Shown in pieces: positions 7,877 to 17,247 of a stretch of 64,000 nt of DNA (its first letter is position 1; every line of letters begins with the position of its first letter). The stretch is from Clostridiales bacterium UBA6114. GTDB lineage: Bacteria; Bacillota; Clostridia; Oscillospirales; Butyricicoccaceae. The notes under the pieces were generated by a model that had not been told where the DNA came from, searched no databases, and saw nothing but the letters and a program-made list of their open reading frames with translations. Location of the stretch: assembly GCA_002423435.1 (NCBI GenBank), contig DIWE01000033.1, positions 1 to 64,000 of the forward strand, given 5' to 3'. A program made the position numbers and the translations under genes.

Positions 7877-8068
7877 AATTATGATACGCTTTATCCGGTT
7901 TGTCAATCCTTTGCAGAAAAATTTTCCTTAAAAATCCTTTTCCGTTATTCTTCCCCCGATTTCAATTTCCATTTATTGACTTGTCATCTGCCATATCATA
8001 TAATGTGCTCGGATTGATCCCGGTTTCCGATCGTGACTCTATACGGGCCGATATAAGGGATGCGTTCA

Positions 8069-8557
8069 ATGAAAAAAAAGCGCGCCAAAGGAGGTTCCTC
8101 CTTAAAGGACAGATATCCCCCCTCCAAGCCCTGCGGCTGTGAAATCTGCAGGGCCTATTGCATGCGCCCCGGATGGTGGACCGTCGAGGAAGCCAAGGCG
8201 GCGATGGACGCCGGATACGCGGAGCGCATGATGCTCGAGATGTCGCCCGACTTTTCGTTCGGCGTCCTGTCACCTGCGTTTTGCGGCTGTGAAAAGGACT
8301 TCGCGCTCAAGGAACATTCGGCCTTCGGCTGCAATTTTTTATCGGGCGGTCTCTGCGAGCTGCACGGCACCGGCTTTATGCCCCTTGAATGCCGGTTCTG
8401 TCACCATGAGCGGCGCGGGCTTGGGCAAAAGTGTCACGACGATCTGGGAAAAGACTGGCGCACGCCGGGCGGCCGGGCGCTTGTGGACAAATGGTGTCGG
8501 ATGACCGGACTTTTCGAAAAATACGGGCTCGGCAGCCCCGTAAAATACCCGAAATAG
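8069..8557 (+). CDS. Cys-rich protein of unknown function
   Basis: The protein of about 162 residues has a very basic N terminus and eleven or so cysteines in paired motifs: CGCEICRAYC, CGCEKD, CNFLSGGLCELHG and CRFCHH, then CHDD. The pattern suggests a zinc or Fe-S binding fold, loosely like YkgJ-type metal-cluster proteins. I do not recognise the family securely. No signal peptide or membrane segment is visible. The ATG at 8069 has AAGGG nine bases upstream; the ATG at 8060 lies directly on that ribosome binding site. It stands alone between the zinc operon and the SLH protein. A link to zinc handling is possible from position only. Confidence 0.65.
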   Translation: MKKKRAKGGSSLKDRYPPSKPCGCEICRAYCMRPGWWTVEEAKAAMDAGYAERMMLEMSPDFSFGVLSPAFCGCEKDFALKEHSAFGCNFLSGGLCELHGTGFMPLECRFCHHERRGLGQKCHDDLGKDWRTPGGRALVDKWCRMTGLFEKYGLGSPVKYPK

Positions 8558-8695
8558 GCGCGGCGGCGGCCGTCCTTTTCCTTTGGGCAAAATTTTGTTT
8601 TCTCCCGAAAAGTCGGAGGAACATATTCCCACCGCCGCGCGTCATTACGGATGTCAAACCGAATTTACAAAACGGATGGAAAGAGGGGATCTGTC

Positions 8696-10945
8696 TTGAA
8701 AAAGATCATATCGTATCTTCTTGCACTGCTGATGCTTTTGTCGTCCATGGGGGTTTCCGCGCTTGCGGCGGGCGACACCGACGGGCTGTCGAGCGCGATC
8801 GCCGCCGCAAAAAGCAAGTTTCCGGTGCCGGAGGAATATAAGAAATTCAGCTACGATGTAAACGAACAGGGCGGCGACAAGGTTTGGCAGCTTTCCTGGA
8901 ACAGCGAGAGCGGCGGCTCCATCAGCATGTCCGTCGACAGTTCCGGCAGGCTGCGCAGCTATTATCGGTACGCAAACTCGGACTACAGATACGACAACAA
9001 CAAAATCAAGGCTCCTTCGATCACGAAGGACCAGGCGCGGTCGGTCGCCGAAGCAGCGATTGCAAAGGCGGTGCCCGAGGTTTCCGGGCACTTGACGGCG
9101 GACAGCCGCAACGAATATCTGAGCACGTATTCCTCGACATACACCTTTGCATATACAAGGCTGGAAAACGGCGTTACGCTTGCCTCGAATACCGTGAATG
9201 TCACGGTAAACTATGTCACTAAGGAAGTCACATCCCTTTATGTCTACTGGAATTACGACCTTTCCTTCCCCGCCGTCAAGGACGTAATCGACATCACAGA
9301 GGCCAAGGGCATTCTGAAAAACGCCCTGAAGGTCGAACTGGAGTACAGGATCCAAAACGACACGGGCAGCGGCGCTGCGCAGGCCGTCCTCGTTTACAAC
9401 AACCAGGGCGGATACAAATCGGTCGACCCGTTTACCGGAAAGGTCTACGACCAGAATTACGACTGGGATAACGCGAAAGGCGGAGCGGGCGATATGGGAA
9501 GCGGCACGAGAGACAGCGCTCCGGCTGCGGAAAACGGAAACGCGGCCTATACCGAGGAGGAGCTTGAAAAAATCTCGGAGCTCGAGAAGCTTCTGACTGC
9601 CGACGACGCGGACAAAATCCTGCGCCAGAACACTCTTCTCGCGCTGGACGACAGCTTCACCCTGACCTCAAAGTCGCTCAGTTCCGTATTTAAGCGCACG
9701 GACGCGGGAAATACCTATATCTGGAACTTAAACTATACCGGCAAAGTCGTGAAAGACCGCTTCTCCGCGCCCTCCGCGTATGCTTCCCTCGACGCCAAAA
9801 CGGGGGAGATCCTCTCCTTTTACCGCTATGACAACGAGGAGCCGTCCGGCAGCGCGTCTTATAACGAGACGACCGCCGGAAATACGGCAAAGCAGTTTCT
9901 CAGCAAAAACGCGCCGGACAAATTTGCGAGCATGGTGAAAGAGGATGAAAACCGGATTCAATATTTAAATGACGACGAGACAAAGAATCCGACCTCCTTC
10001 GGCTTCAGCTATGTCCGCCAGAACGGCGGCGTGAAGCTGAACGCGGACTATATGAACGTGACCGTGGACGCTTCTTCCGGCAAAATCACGAACTTTTATT
10101 CAAACTGGCACGGCAATATCACCTTCCAGTCCAAGGAAGGGATCATCGAAAGCTCCGCCGCAATCGACAAAATGCTTGAGCAATGCGGCTTTTCGCTGCA
10201 GTACGAGCTGTTTACGACCTATCTCTACGACGAGGAGTCGGGCGGCGGCGGTTCGAGCGCGTCTAAGGAAACCATCGTGACGTATCCCTCCTCGGTAATC
10301 CCGAGCGAGCTTTCGATCAGACTCGTCTATATGCCGGATTATTTCGGCCGCCCGCTTACGGTCTCGGCGCGCACGGGCGAGCTGGTCGACTACAACGGCC
10401 AGCCTTACGAGGATAACGCGCAGGGGATTTCCTACAGCGATGCGAAGGGGCACTGGGCGGAGAATCTCGCGGGCCTTCTCGCCGGGATCGGCATCGGGTT
10501 CGACGGCGGCTCGCTTTCCCCCGATAAAAACGTCACGCAAAAGGAATTTTTATATCTTTTGTCAAAAACCATTCAGGTTTATCTGCCGTTTGACAGCATG
10601 TCCGGCCTGACGAATAAAAGCAACCTCGATGACCTGTATAAGCAGATGGAGTCGATGGGAGTGATCAAAGCGGGCGAGAAAAATCCCGACGCCGCGGTCA
10701 CGAAGATGGATGCGATCCGGTTTGCCATCCGCGCCGCGGGCTATGAAAAGGCAGCCACGGTCGAGGGGATCTACAAAACGCCGTTTAAGGACGACGCCTC
10801 CATTCCCGCTTCCGACAAGGGCTATTGCGCGCTCGCGTATGGTCTTGGGGTCGTCAAGGGCGACGAAAACGGGAATCTGGGGTCTAAGAGCATCCTCTCC
10901 CGCGCCCAGTCGCTGTCGATCATCTACAACTATATGAGCATCTGA
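8696..10945 (+). CDS. Secreted YcdB/PepSY-like protein with C-terminal S-layer homology domains
   Basis: The 749-residue exported protein has a signal peptide, KKIISYLLALLMLLSSMGVSA, ending at LAAG. The middle contains two similar 230-residue halves with PepSY/YcdB-like units, such as ITKDQARSVAEAAIAKAVPE and WNYDLSFPAVKDVIDITEAK, repeated as YNETTAGNTAKQFLSK and NWHGNITFQ. The C terminus (residues about 600-749) has SLH motifs: YSDAKGHWAENLAGLLAGIG, LSPDKNVTQKEFLYLLS, and FKDDASIPA. SLH domains tether proteins to pyruvylated wall polymer. Start: TTG at 8696 after AAAGAGGGG; the longer ATG at 8651 would precede the signal peptide by 15 residues. Its function is structural or regulatory at the cell surface; no catalytic site is recognised. 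Confidence 0.82.
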   Translation: MKKIISYLLALLMLLSSMGVSALAAGDTDGLSSAIAAAKSKFPVPEEYKKFSYDVNEQGGDKVWQLSWNSESGGSISMSVDSSGRLRSYYRYANSDYRYDNNKIKAPSITKDQARSVAEAAIAKAVPEVSGHLTADSRNEYLSTYSSTYTFAYTRLENGVTLASNTVNVTVNYVTKEVTSLYVYWNYDLSFPAVKDVIDITEAKGILKNALKVELEYRIQNDTGSGAAQAVLVYNNQGGYKSVDPFTGKVYDQNYDWDNAKGGAGDMGSGTRDSAPAAENGNAAYTEEELEKISELEKLLTADDADKILRQNTLLALDDSFTLTSKSLSSVFKRTDAGNTYIWNLNYTGKVVKDRFSAPSAYASLDAKTGEILSFYRYDNEEPSGSASYNETTAGNTAKQFLSKNAPDKFASMVKEDENRIQYLNDDETKNPTSFGFSYVRQNGGVKLNADYMNVTVDASSGKITNFYSNWHGNITFQSKEGIIESSAAIDKMLEQCGFSLQYELFTTYLYDEESGGGGSSASKETIVTYPSSVIPSELSIRLVYMPDYFGRPLTVSARTGELVDYNGQPYEDNAQGISYSDAKGHWAENLAGLLAGIGIGFDGGSLSPDKNVTQKEFLYLLSKTIQVYLPFDSMSGLTNKSNLDDLYKQMESMGVIKAGEKNPDAAVTKMDAIRFAIRAAGYEKAATVEGIYKTPFKDDASIPASDKGYCALAYGLGVVKGDENGNLGSKSILSRAQSLSIIYNYMSI

Positions 10946-10972
10946 GCTCCAACGGATATGAATACCGATGGC

Positions 10973-11150
10973 GTTGTCGCAAAATATATAAATATAAGAA
11001 TTTGCTGTGGTTGGGGCCCGTAGGGCGCGGGGGAAAGTGTGAAAGGGGGCCTTTGATGCCCCCTTTTGCGTTCAAACATCCGCCGCAGCGGCGTGCGCAG
11101 CACGGATGGGGTGCCGCGAAATGCATGAATATGCATTTCGCGGCACCCCA
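10973..11150 (+). repeat. 180-bp dispersed repeat, copy B, ending in a terminator-like palindrome
   Basis: It has the same order of blocks as copy A (3989-4166) with about 10 percent differences. The terminal palindrome GGGGTGCCGCGAAATGCATG shows compensated changes: TGTCGC became TGCCGC on one arm and GCGACA became GCGGCA on the other. That argues for selection on the hairpin. TCTTTTTT follows, so the end probably serves as a terminator between the convergent SLH and symporter genes. Confidence 0.85.
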
Positions 11151-11177
11151 TCTTTTTTCGATATCCGTTTCAGATCA

Positions 11178-12578
11178 TCACGAAATTTTGCTGTCGGCGA
11201 TAACCGTTTCCTTTTTGCCGATCACAAAGCCGGCAAGAAGCACGGCGAGCGAGCATCCGATCCCCAGAAACAGAGGGTCGACCGTCGCCGGAAGGATCAG
11301 CTTTCCGACCAGCACAAACGCGGGCCCGACGATCATTGAGGCGAGCGCAAAGCTTTTATTGATCCTCCCCGGAAGGAAAAGGGCCGTGCAAAGGGCGCCG
11401 ACGGCCGTCGCTCCGCGAAGGCCCATCGACATAAAGCTCCAGCCCAAAATCAGGGTTCCCGTCTCCCCGATTGTAAACAAAGCGGCGGCAACGAGCACCA
11501 GGACGATCACCAGGCGGGAAACCGTCAGCATCCTCCGGTCGCCGGCAGCCCGATTGATGTAAACCCTGTAGATGTCGTTTGAGATCATCGAGCTTAAGCC
11601 GAGGGCTATTCCCGCGCCCGTCCCGACCACCGCCACCAGCAGGATTGCCAGAATCGCGCCTGATGCGAGCCCGGGCAGCTTTTCCATGATAAAAATCGGA
11701 AGCGCCAGCGCGGCCTTGATATCCGGATAATAAAGCTTCATGTACATGCCGACAAAGATGCCGGCGATACCGATCAGGGGGATCAGCGCCGCGCTCAGAA
11801 GGATGCCCGCCCTTGAAATTTTAAGGCTGCGGGCCGAGATGACCGCCTGGATATAGGCCTGCGTGGTCAGCACTCCGACGATCAGGGATACCCCCGCGCC
11901 GATATCGACGGCCGCGCCGCGCGCAATCAGTCTGAAGTATTGTCCGGCCGGCAGCGCCGCCCGGAAAGCGGAAAGTCCCCCACCGAGTTTCACGGCGATA
12001 ACCCCGCAGGCGCCCACCGATACGTACATGAGAACCGTTTTTGCAATGCCCACGATCCCGGCGCCCCACACGCCGCCGAATACGACGTAAAATAGCATCA
12101 AAGCGATGATGACAACCGTCGCGCCGAATGAGCCGAGGCTGCTCACCGCCGTCACCAGTGCAATGCCCGACAGGAGCTGGGAAACAATGCTCAAAAAGCT
12201 TCCCATGGAGGTAAGAAGCGCGGCCGCGGTGCCCGACGACCGGCCGTATTCCCTTGAAAAGATCTGGGGCAGGGTGGTGATTTCGCTTTCGTAAAACGGT
12301 TTTGCAAAGAAAAGCGCGAGTATCAGGCACGCGATCCCGCCGCCCAGCGTAAACCACCATGCGGAAAAGCCATAGGTAAACGCAAGCTGCGCCGTCCCGA
12401 TCGTGGATGCCCCGCCGACGAGGGTGCCTATGATTGAGCCGGCGATAATTCCGACACCGGCCTTTCTGCCGCCTATGGCAAAATCGCTTGCCGACCTGAC
12501 GCGGCGGCCCGAATACAGCCCTACGCCCGTAATAAACGTCAAGACCAATATGGCGCCGACATAATGAATTGCCGTCAC
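11178..12578 (-). CDS. Sodium:solute symporter (SSS family)
   Basis: The protein of about 466 residues has roughly 12-13 membrane segments and the SSS hallmarks: SASDFAIGGRKAG after TM1, then GSIIGTLVGGASTIGTAQLAFTYG. These transporters take up organic acids, amino acids or sugars with Na+. The GTG at 12587 is only two bases after AGGAG, so the GTG at 12578 (giving MTAIHYVGAILVLTF) is the better start. It is the last gene of a minus-strand set with thioredoxin reductase, a cysteine desulfidase-like enzyme and a CoA-transferase, so its substrate is probably the acid or amino acid handled there. The substrate cannot be told from sequence. Confidence 0.85.
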   Translation of the reverse strand: MTAIHYVGAILVLTFITGVGLYSGRRVRSASDFAIGGRKAGVGIIAGSIIGTLVGGASTIGTAQLAFTYGFSAWWFTLGGGIACLILALFFAKPFYESEITTLPQIFSREYGRSSGTAAALLTSMGSFLSIVSQLLSGIALVTAVSSLGSFGATVVIIALMLFYVVFGGVWGAGIVGIAKTVLMYVSVGACGVIAVKLGGGLSAFRAALPAGQYFRLIARGAAVDIGAGVSLIVGVLTTQAYIQAVISARSLKISRAGILLSAALIPLIGIAGIFVGMYMKLYYPDIKAALALPIFIMEKLPGLASGAILAILLVAVVGTGAGIALGLSSMISNDIYRVYINRAAGDRRMLTVSRLVIVLVLVAAALFTIGETGTLILGWSFMSMGLRGATAVGALCTALFLPGRINKSFALASMIVGPAFVLVGKLILPATVDPLFLGIGCSLAVLLAGFVIGKKETVIADSKIS

Positions 12579-12614
12579 TTCCCGCACAACTCCTTTTATG
12601 CAAATCGATTGCTT

Positions 12615-13376
12615 TTATGCCGTCATGATTCTTAAGGGATCGACCTTTTCGCTGAGAATCCGCAGCACCTCTTCCGACGGCGGTTCGGCTTCCACGGCGC
12701 GGGATACGTCGATCGCAAAGCCGGTGTTTTCCACGATTTGCTCCGCCGTTACGCCGGGAAAAACTTCCGCGAGGTACATCCTCCTGTCCTCGCCGAAACG
12801 CATCACGCCCAGCTCCGTAACAACGGCGCGCGGACCCTTGTCGGGCGCAAGCCCCCGTTTTGCCCTGCCGTCGGGGCCGTCGATCCAGCCGGGGCTCGTG
12901 ATATAATCCACATGCTCCACAAAACGGCGCTTCTCATGCTTCATAACGATGAAGGTATCGCAGTATGTAGCGATGCCGTTCGCCCCTCCGGAGCCGCTGA
13001 AACGGGCGGATGGGTGGTAATAGTCGCCGATGCTCGTGGAATTGAGGTTGCCGTAAGGATCGATCTGGGCGCCGCCCAAAAAGCCGGCGGCAATAACCCC
13101 CCTGCGGGCGGCAATGGCCTCGTACCCGAAAAACCGGAACTGCGGCCACAAAACGGATGACTGATAGCAGATTCGAAGGTCGGAAACACTGGTCGGGACC
13201 TCCTGGGGATTTCCTTCCATCAGCCCGGTTTCAAAAATCAGATTCGCGTTGGGCGCGTGCGTGTTTTTCGCGAGCGCACCGCCGATCAGCGGCAGCCCGG
13301 TGCCGATGATATAGGTCTTCCCGTCCTCCACCTGTCTCGCGAGCGCGATTGCCATCATCTGTCTGGATGTCCACAT
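12615..13376 (-). CDS. CoA-transferase beta subunit (glutaconate CoA-transferase type)
   Basis: The 253-residue protein belongs to CoA-transferase family I, small subunit. The likely catalytic glutamate is near residue 49 in LIFETGLMEG, matching the GctB/IpdB pattern. GGANGIATYC and GFLGGAQIDPYGNLN are typical glycine-rich blocks. With the alpha subunit, 12 bases upstream, it would transfer CoA from acetyl-CoA or another thioester to a carboxylic acid. The ATG follows AGGAGG. Members also include 3-oxoacid and steroid-ring hydrolases (IpdAB), so glutaconate is not proven as substrate. Confidence 0.82.
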   Translation of the reverse strand: MWTSRQMMAIALARQVEDGKTYIIGTGLPLIGGALAKNTHAPNANLIFETGLMEGNPQEVPTSVSDLRICYQSSVLWPQFRFFGYEAIAARRGVIAAGFLGGAQIDPYGNLNSTSIGDYYHPSARFSGSGGANGIATYCDTFIVMKHEKRRFVEHVDYITSPGWIDGPDGRAKRGLAPDKGPRAVVTELGVMRFGEDRRMYLAEVFPGVTAEQIVENTGFAIDVSRAVEAEPPSEEVLRILSEKVDPLRIMTA

Positions 13377-13388
13377 ATCTATCCTCCT

Positions 13389-14372
13389 CTACTTGCCTAA
13401 GGCCGCCTGCCTGCTGCGTTTTAAGCCCCGCACATACCCGAATTCCCTGTCTACGGTCAGGTTTAAGAGGTGAGCCGTAGCAAATTTATTGAGATAATCC
13501 TCGTGCGTCGGGCAGTCGAAAACATATTCCTGAATAAATCCGTCGAAATCCACCTGCGTGCGGCTGACCCTGTCGTACTCCCATAAAAACCTGCTGTCGT
13601 AATCGTAGTAGTTGAAGCATTGGGACGGGTGCGCGCCGCGCCGCATCGGCACCACCGCGTCCACGCACAGGGCCGGGAAGGCGTTGAACTCGGGGTCGCG
13701 GCGGATCTCTTCGTTTGAAACAAGCTCCTCGCACGAAATAATCGTGTGCCTGGCCGCGATGCCGATGTCCATATCCTGGAACTTAGGGCCCTCGATCCGG
13801 ACGGTGCCGTCGGGGCTCGCCTTCTGGACATGGATGCACGCGACGTCGATTTTGGGCGCGGGCACAAGGCAAAGCGTGTTTCCCGGCTGAAACGGGTCGT
13901 CCTGGAGGACAAACTTTTTATCGGGGAGCTTTTCATGCTTTCTGCGCTCCTCCTCCGGTATGCCCCATTTCTCGACCAGATCGGACCCGAGCATGTTTTT
14001 GACCGGCGCATAGGAAAAACCGAGCGCGGCGGCATGGAACGCAATCGTCTGAACGTCCATGGAATAGTCGTCAAAGAGGATCCTGTTGTTTTCCACGGCG
14101 TCGCGAAACCGCCTGCAAACCATACTGTAGCCTGCGTTTGCGATATACCCGATGATCATCGACCTCACGCACCCGGCGCCGATGAGCATATCGATGTCGC
14201 CGCCGGAGGGGCCGCCCTCCAGATACAGATTCTTCTTCCCCTGCCGGATGATTTCCCGCACAAGGCCGTACGCCCTACGGTTTGTCGAGAATCCGCCCAG
14301 TGCGATGCAGTCCCCGTCGTTCAGAAATTTCGATATCGCCTCCCCGGCGGTCATAACCTTCGAATGCTCCAT
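13389..14372 (-). CDS. CoA-transferase alpha subunit (glutaconate CoA-transferase type)
   Basis: The 327-residue protein is close to the length of Acidaminococcus GctA. Family features are KVMTAGEAISKFLNDGDCIA, LGGFSTNRRAYGLVREIIRQ and LYLEGGPSGGDIDML. I take the ATG at 14372 because GGGGAGG stands seven bases ahead; the longer frame from 14399 lacks a site. It pairs with the downstream beta subunit. The neighbouring desulfidase-like enzyme and symporter suggest a route that produces a short-chain acid needing CoA activation, an inference from context. Confidence 0.82.
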   Translation of the reverse strand: MEHSKVMTAGEAISKFLNDGDCIALGGFSTNRRAYGLVREIIRQGKKNLYLEGGPSGGDIDMLIGAGCVRSMIIGYIANAGYSMVCRRFRDAVENNRILFDDYSMDVQTIAFHAAALGFSYAPVKNMLGSDLVEKWGIPEEERRKHEKLPDKKFVLQDDPFQPGNTLCLVPAPKIDVACIHVQKASPDGTVRIEGPKFQDMDIGIAARHTIISCEELVSNEEIRRDPEFNAFPALCVDAVVPMRRGAHPSQCFNYYDYDSRFLWEYDRVSRTQVDFDGFIQEYVFDCPTHEDYLNKFATAHLLNLTVDREFGYVRGLKRSRQAALGK

Positions 14373-14440
14373 ATACGTTACCTCCCCGTTTTTCAGCAAT
14401 GAATCGATACGCGAAAAAAAGCGATAGAGCCGGATGACGT

Positions 14441-15724
14441 TTATTGATTATCGGTCATGATACTCAATATCTCCTGGTCTGTTTCCTTCATCCCCTGGCT
14501 CGCGAGCCTTCCGATGCTCTGGATCGTCTTCTCGATATCTTCCTTTACCAGACCCTCGCCCGCATGGAAGGTTTTGTGGTTGAGCGCCATATAGTGGCCC
14601 ATGATGGCGGCGTCGACGGCCGAGGATATTTTTGCGGCGCACGAAGGCTTCGCGCCGTCGCATACGATCCCGGATATATTGGCCAGGGTGTTTGTAATCG
14701 TCTGTTCAATCTGCTCGAGATCGCCGTCGTACAGATAGGTGATCGCAGCGCCGCTTCCGCAGGCGGCGCTTACCGCGCCGCAGTATGCGGACAGCCGGCC
14801 GATTTTCGTTTTTTGATGGATCGCGACCAGGTTGCTAAGCACAAGGGCCCTGTAAAGCTTTTCGTCGGAGACCTTGAGCATGCGCGCGTAAACAATGACC
14901 GGAAGGGATACCGTCATCCCCTGGTTCCCGCTCCCCGAATTGATGACGACGGGCAGCACGCAGCCGCTCATGCGGGCGTCGCTGCCGGCCGCCGCGTAAG
15001 CACGCGCCAGGATCTTCGCGTCCTTGTCGCCGAACTCCTTGATAAGTGTCGAGCCGACGCCCGCGCCATAGCTGTGGCTCAGCCCTTCCTCGGCGATCCG
15101 GAGGTTATATGTAATCTGTTTATCCAAAAGATCCCTCACATCGGAAATATCGACGGTCCGGGCGAATTCATAGATATCCCTGACGGACAGGAAGCCTCTG
15201 TCGGTCAGGCTGTCGTCCGAGGGACCGTCCGCGCCCTCCGCTTCAAAAACGACCTCATCGTTTTTTGTAATCCTGACAATGCCGGTATGGTGCTTTTTCA
15301 GCTCCACGCGGACAGCATCCTGCCGGTTCACGGCAGTCACGACAATGTGCAGCACTTCGGGGGTATCCAGGTACTTTTCAACGCAAAAGTCCGACCGAAG
15401 CAGCTCTCTTGTTTTTTCAATCTGCTCGTCATTTATCGCCGTCAGTACCTCGAGCTTCTTAGACGAATCGCCGGCAAGCGCGCCCGCGATCGCGCTTGCT
15501 TTGATTCCCCTGAGATTTCCCGTATTCGGAACAATGACGCCCTTTGTATTTTTAATAATATTCCCGCTGCATTCGACAACCATCCGCTCGGGGAAGGCCC
15601 CGAGGACTTCCCTTGCTTTGGCTGCAGTATAGGCGATCGCGATCGGCTCCGTACAGCCAAGGGCCGGAACGAGCTCTTCCCTCAAAATCCGTATCATCTT
15701 CTCATACTTACTATCCCTTTGCAT
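14441..15724 (-). CDS. cyuA: L-cysteine desulfidase / serine dehydratase-like Fe-S enzyme (CyuA, UPF0597)
   Basis: The 427-residue protein starts at the ATG at 15724 behind AAAGGAG. Features of the CyuA/YhaM family are visible: ELVPALGCTEPIAIAYTAAK near the N terminus, GVIVPNTGN, DARMSGCVLPVVINSGSGNQ, and conserved cysteines in CGAVSAACGSG and CDGAKPSC. These can bind a [4Fe-4S] cluster, as in L-serine dehydratases. Characterised relatives split L-cysteine to pyruvate, ammonia and sulfide. The adjacent thioredoxin reductase could keep the cluster or thiol substrates reduced. A different beta-elimination substrate is possible. Confidence 0.75.
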   Translation of the reverse strand: MQRDSKYEKMIRILREELVPALGCTEPIAIAYTAAKAREVLGAFPERMVVECSGNIIKNTKGVIVPNTGNLRGIKASAIAGALAGDSSKKLEVLTAINDEQIEKTRELLRSDFCVEKYLDTPEVLHIVVTAVNRQDAVRVELKKHHTGIVRITKNDEVVFEAEGADGPSDDSLTDRGFLSVRDIYEFARTVDISDVRDLLDKQITYNLRIAEEGLSHSYGAGVGSTLIKEFGDKDAKILARAYAAAGSDARMSGCVLPVVINSGSGNQGMTVSLPVIVYARMLKVSDEKLYRALVLSNLVAIHQKTKIGRLSAYCGAVSAACGSGAAITYLYDGDLEQIEQTITNTLANISGIVCDGAKPSCAAKISSAVDAAIMGHYMALNHKTFHAGEGLVKEDIEKTIQSIGRLASQGMKETDQEILSIMTDNQ

Positions 15725-15746
15725 TTTGCGCTCCTTTACCGTCCTC

Positions 15747-16682
15747 TCAGATTTCACTCAGAAATCTCTCCGCCTGTGTGGCCGCGACCGCGCCGTCGGA
15801 AACGGCGGTTACTACCTGTCTTAACTGCTTTTTCCTGACGTCGCCCGCCGCAAATACGCCTTTGATATTCGTCTGCATATTATCATCCGTTATGATATAA
15901 CCGCCCTCCATGCCGATAAGCCCTCTGAAAATTTCGGTCTGGGGCAGAAAACCGATAAAAACGAACAAGCCGAAGGTTCCACTTTCATCGTCCGCCGTGA
16001 TCTGCCTAAGCTCGCCGGTCTTTACATTTTTGACAACCATGCTCTCCACGATATCCTCCCCCTTGATCTCCGTTACCACCGAGTTCCAAAGGAAGGAAAT
16101 CTTCGGATTTGCAAAGGCCTTCTCCTGCAAAACCCTGGCCGCGCGAAGCTCGTCGCGCCTGTGAATGATTGTCACCCTGCTCCCGTATCTTGTCAGATAA
16201 ATCGCTTCCTCGACGGCGGCATCGCCGCCGCCCACAACATAGATCTCCATATCCTCGAAAAAGGCGCCGTCGCAGGTCGCGCAGTAGGACACGCCTTTGC
16301 CCGTAAGCTCCTTTTCCCCGGGACAGCCGATAGGCTTTGGGAAAGCTCCCGTTGCGATGATGACGGCCTTCGCGCAATAAGTCGCGGCTTTGCCCGTGAT
16401 TACTTTTAATTCTCCCTGAAACTCGACTTTCGCGACGGAGTCGCGGGCGATATATACGTTTGATTCCTCCGCCTGTTCTTGCATCCGTCCGATCAGTGTC
16501 GCTCCGCTTTCACCGCTTAAGCTTCCCGGATAATTTTCGATATTTGCGGTGCTTACAATCTGGCCGCCGATTTTTTCCTTCTCGATCAGAAGGGTTTTAA
16601 GCCTTGCCCTGCCGGCATAGATCGCGGACGAAAGCCCGGCGGGTCCCCCACCGATAATGACCAGGTCGTAAAGATTATCCAT
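15747..16682 (-). CDS. trxB: Thioredoxin reductase
   Basis: The 311-residue flavoprotein has the FAD-binding IIGGGPAGLSSAIYAGRA at the N terminus, the redox-active CATC in GVSYCATCDGAFF near residue 133, the NAD(P)H-binding VVGGGDAAVEEA, and the C-terminal GVFAAGDVR. It reduces thioredoxin or a related dithiol with NAD(P)H in the cytoplasm. It is the first gene of the minus-strand set that includes the cysteine desulfidase-like enzyme, 22 bases downstream. A thioredoxin-like gene lies further right at 24928, so this may be a local redox partner rather than the housekeeping TrxB. Confidence 0.9.
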   Translation of the reverse strand: MDNLYDLVIIGGGPAGLSSAIYAGRARLKTLLIEKEKIGGQIVSTANIENYPGSLSGESGATLIGRMQEQAEESNVYIARDSVAKVEFQGELKVITGKAATYCAKAVIIATGAFPKPIGCPGEKELTGKGVSYCATCDGAFFEDMEIYVVGGGDAAVEEAIYLTRYGSRVTIIHRRDELRAARVLQEKAFANPKISFLWNSVVTEIKGEDIVESMVVKNVKTGELRQITADDESGTFGLFVFIGFLPQTEIFRGLIGMEGGYIITDDNMQTNIKGVFAAGDVRKKQLRQVVTAVSDGAVAATQAERFLSEI

Positions 16683-17247
16683 GACCGCGCCCCCTCTTTC
16701 AGGTCGGAAAGTGTATTAAAAAACCGACAGACAACTCAATTTACGTTGAAATATAACGCAAAGTCCTCCCCATGTCAATCGATTGCGGGAATGTATGCAA
16801 GATACTTCTTATCCTTGGAAAAACCGCGCCAGGGGCAGCGAAAAGATACTTAAAATGCGACGAAAAAGCGGGCGTTATTTTTGCCGCCAAAAGTCCGGAA
16901 ATCCGGAATCCGCCGTTTTTTGGCGCATGCGTCTTGACATTTAAATTGTCGAAAGGTATCATTGAATTTAGTAATGATTGGTAATTGTTCATTCACTTTC
17001 GAGATATGGATTTTGTTTTTCAAGCGGCATGAAAGACGGCGGATCGGGGGGTAAAACCGATAAAACGCCGCGCCGTTTTCTCATATCGTCACGGTACGTT
17101 TTTGCCATGAATGAGCCCGTACTTGCTTATTCATGCGATGTATTTTCAACCGGTCTGACCATGCCGCATTCCGCAAAAACAAATCCTGTGGGCGGCATGT
17201 TCGGCATAATTGCAGGTATGAGGCTTTTGATGCAGGAAGGTGAGTGA
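16683..17247. other. 565-bp divergent intergenic region between trxB and the GntR gene
   Basis: The region separates minus-strand trxB from the plus-strand GntR gene. A good sigma-A type promoter reads right: TTGACA at 16934-16939, 17-base spacing, TATCAT at 16957-16962. An AT-rich stretch follows (ATTGAATTTAGTAATGATTG). The small frames present (such as 16978-17247) have no ribosome binding site and no recognisable protein. No clear operator was identified. Confidence 0.5.
16934..16962 (+). promoter_or_regulatory. Sigma-A-type promoter for the GntR gene
   Basis: TTGACA and TATCAT are separated by 17 bases, close to consensus. The leader to the GntR start would be about 275 bases, which is long, so another promoter may lie nearer. 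Confidence 0.5.

Noticed and set aside
14444..15838. 464-codon plus-strand frame
   Set aside because: It is antisense to the well-supported cysteine desulfidase-like gene and has no family features; high-GC codon bias leaves antisense frames open.
16978..17247. Open frame of 89 codons ending at the GntR start
   Set aside because: No ribosome binding site, no recognisable motif, and it lies in an AT-rich control region with a promoter just before it.
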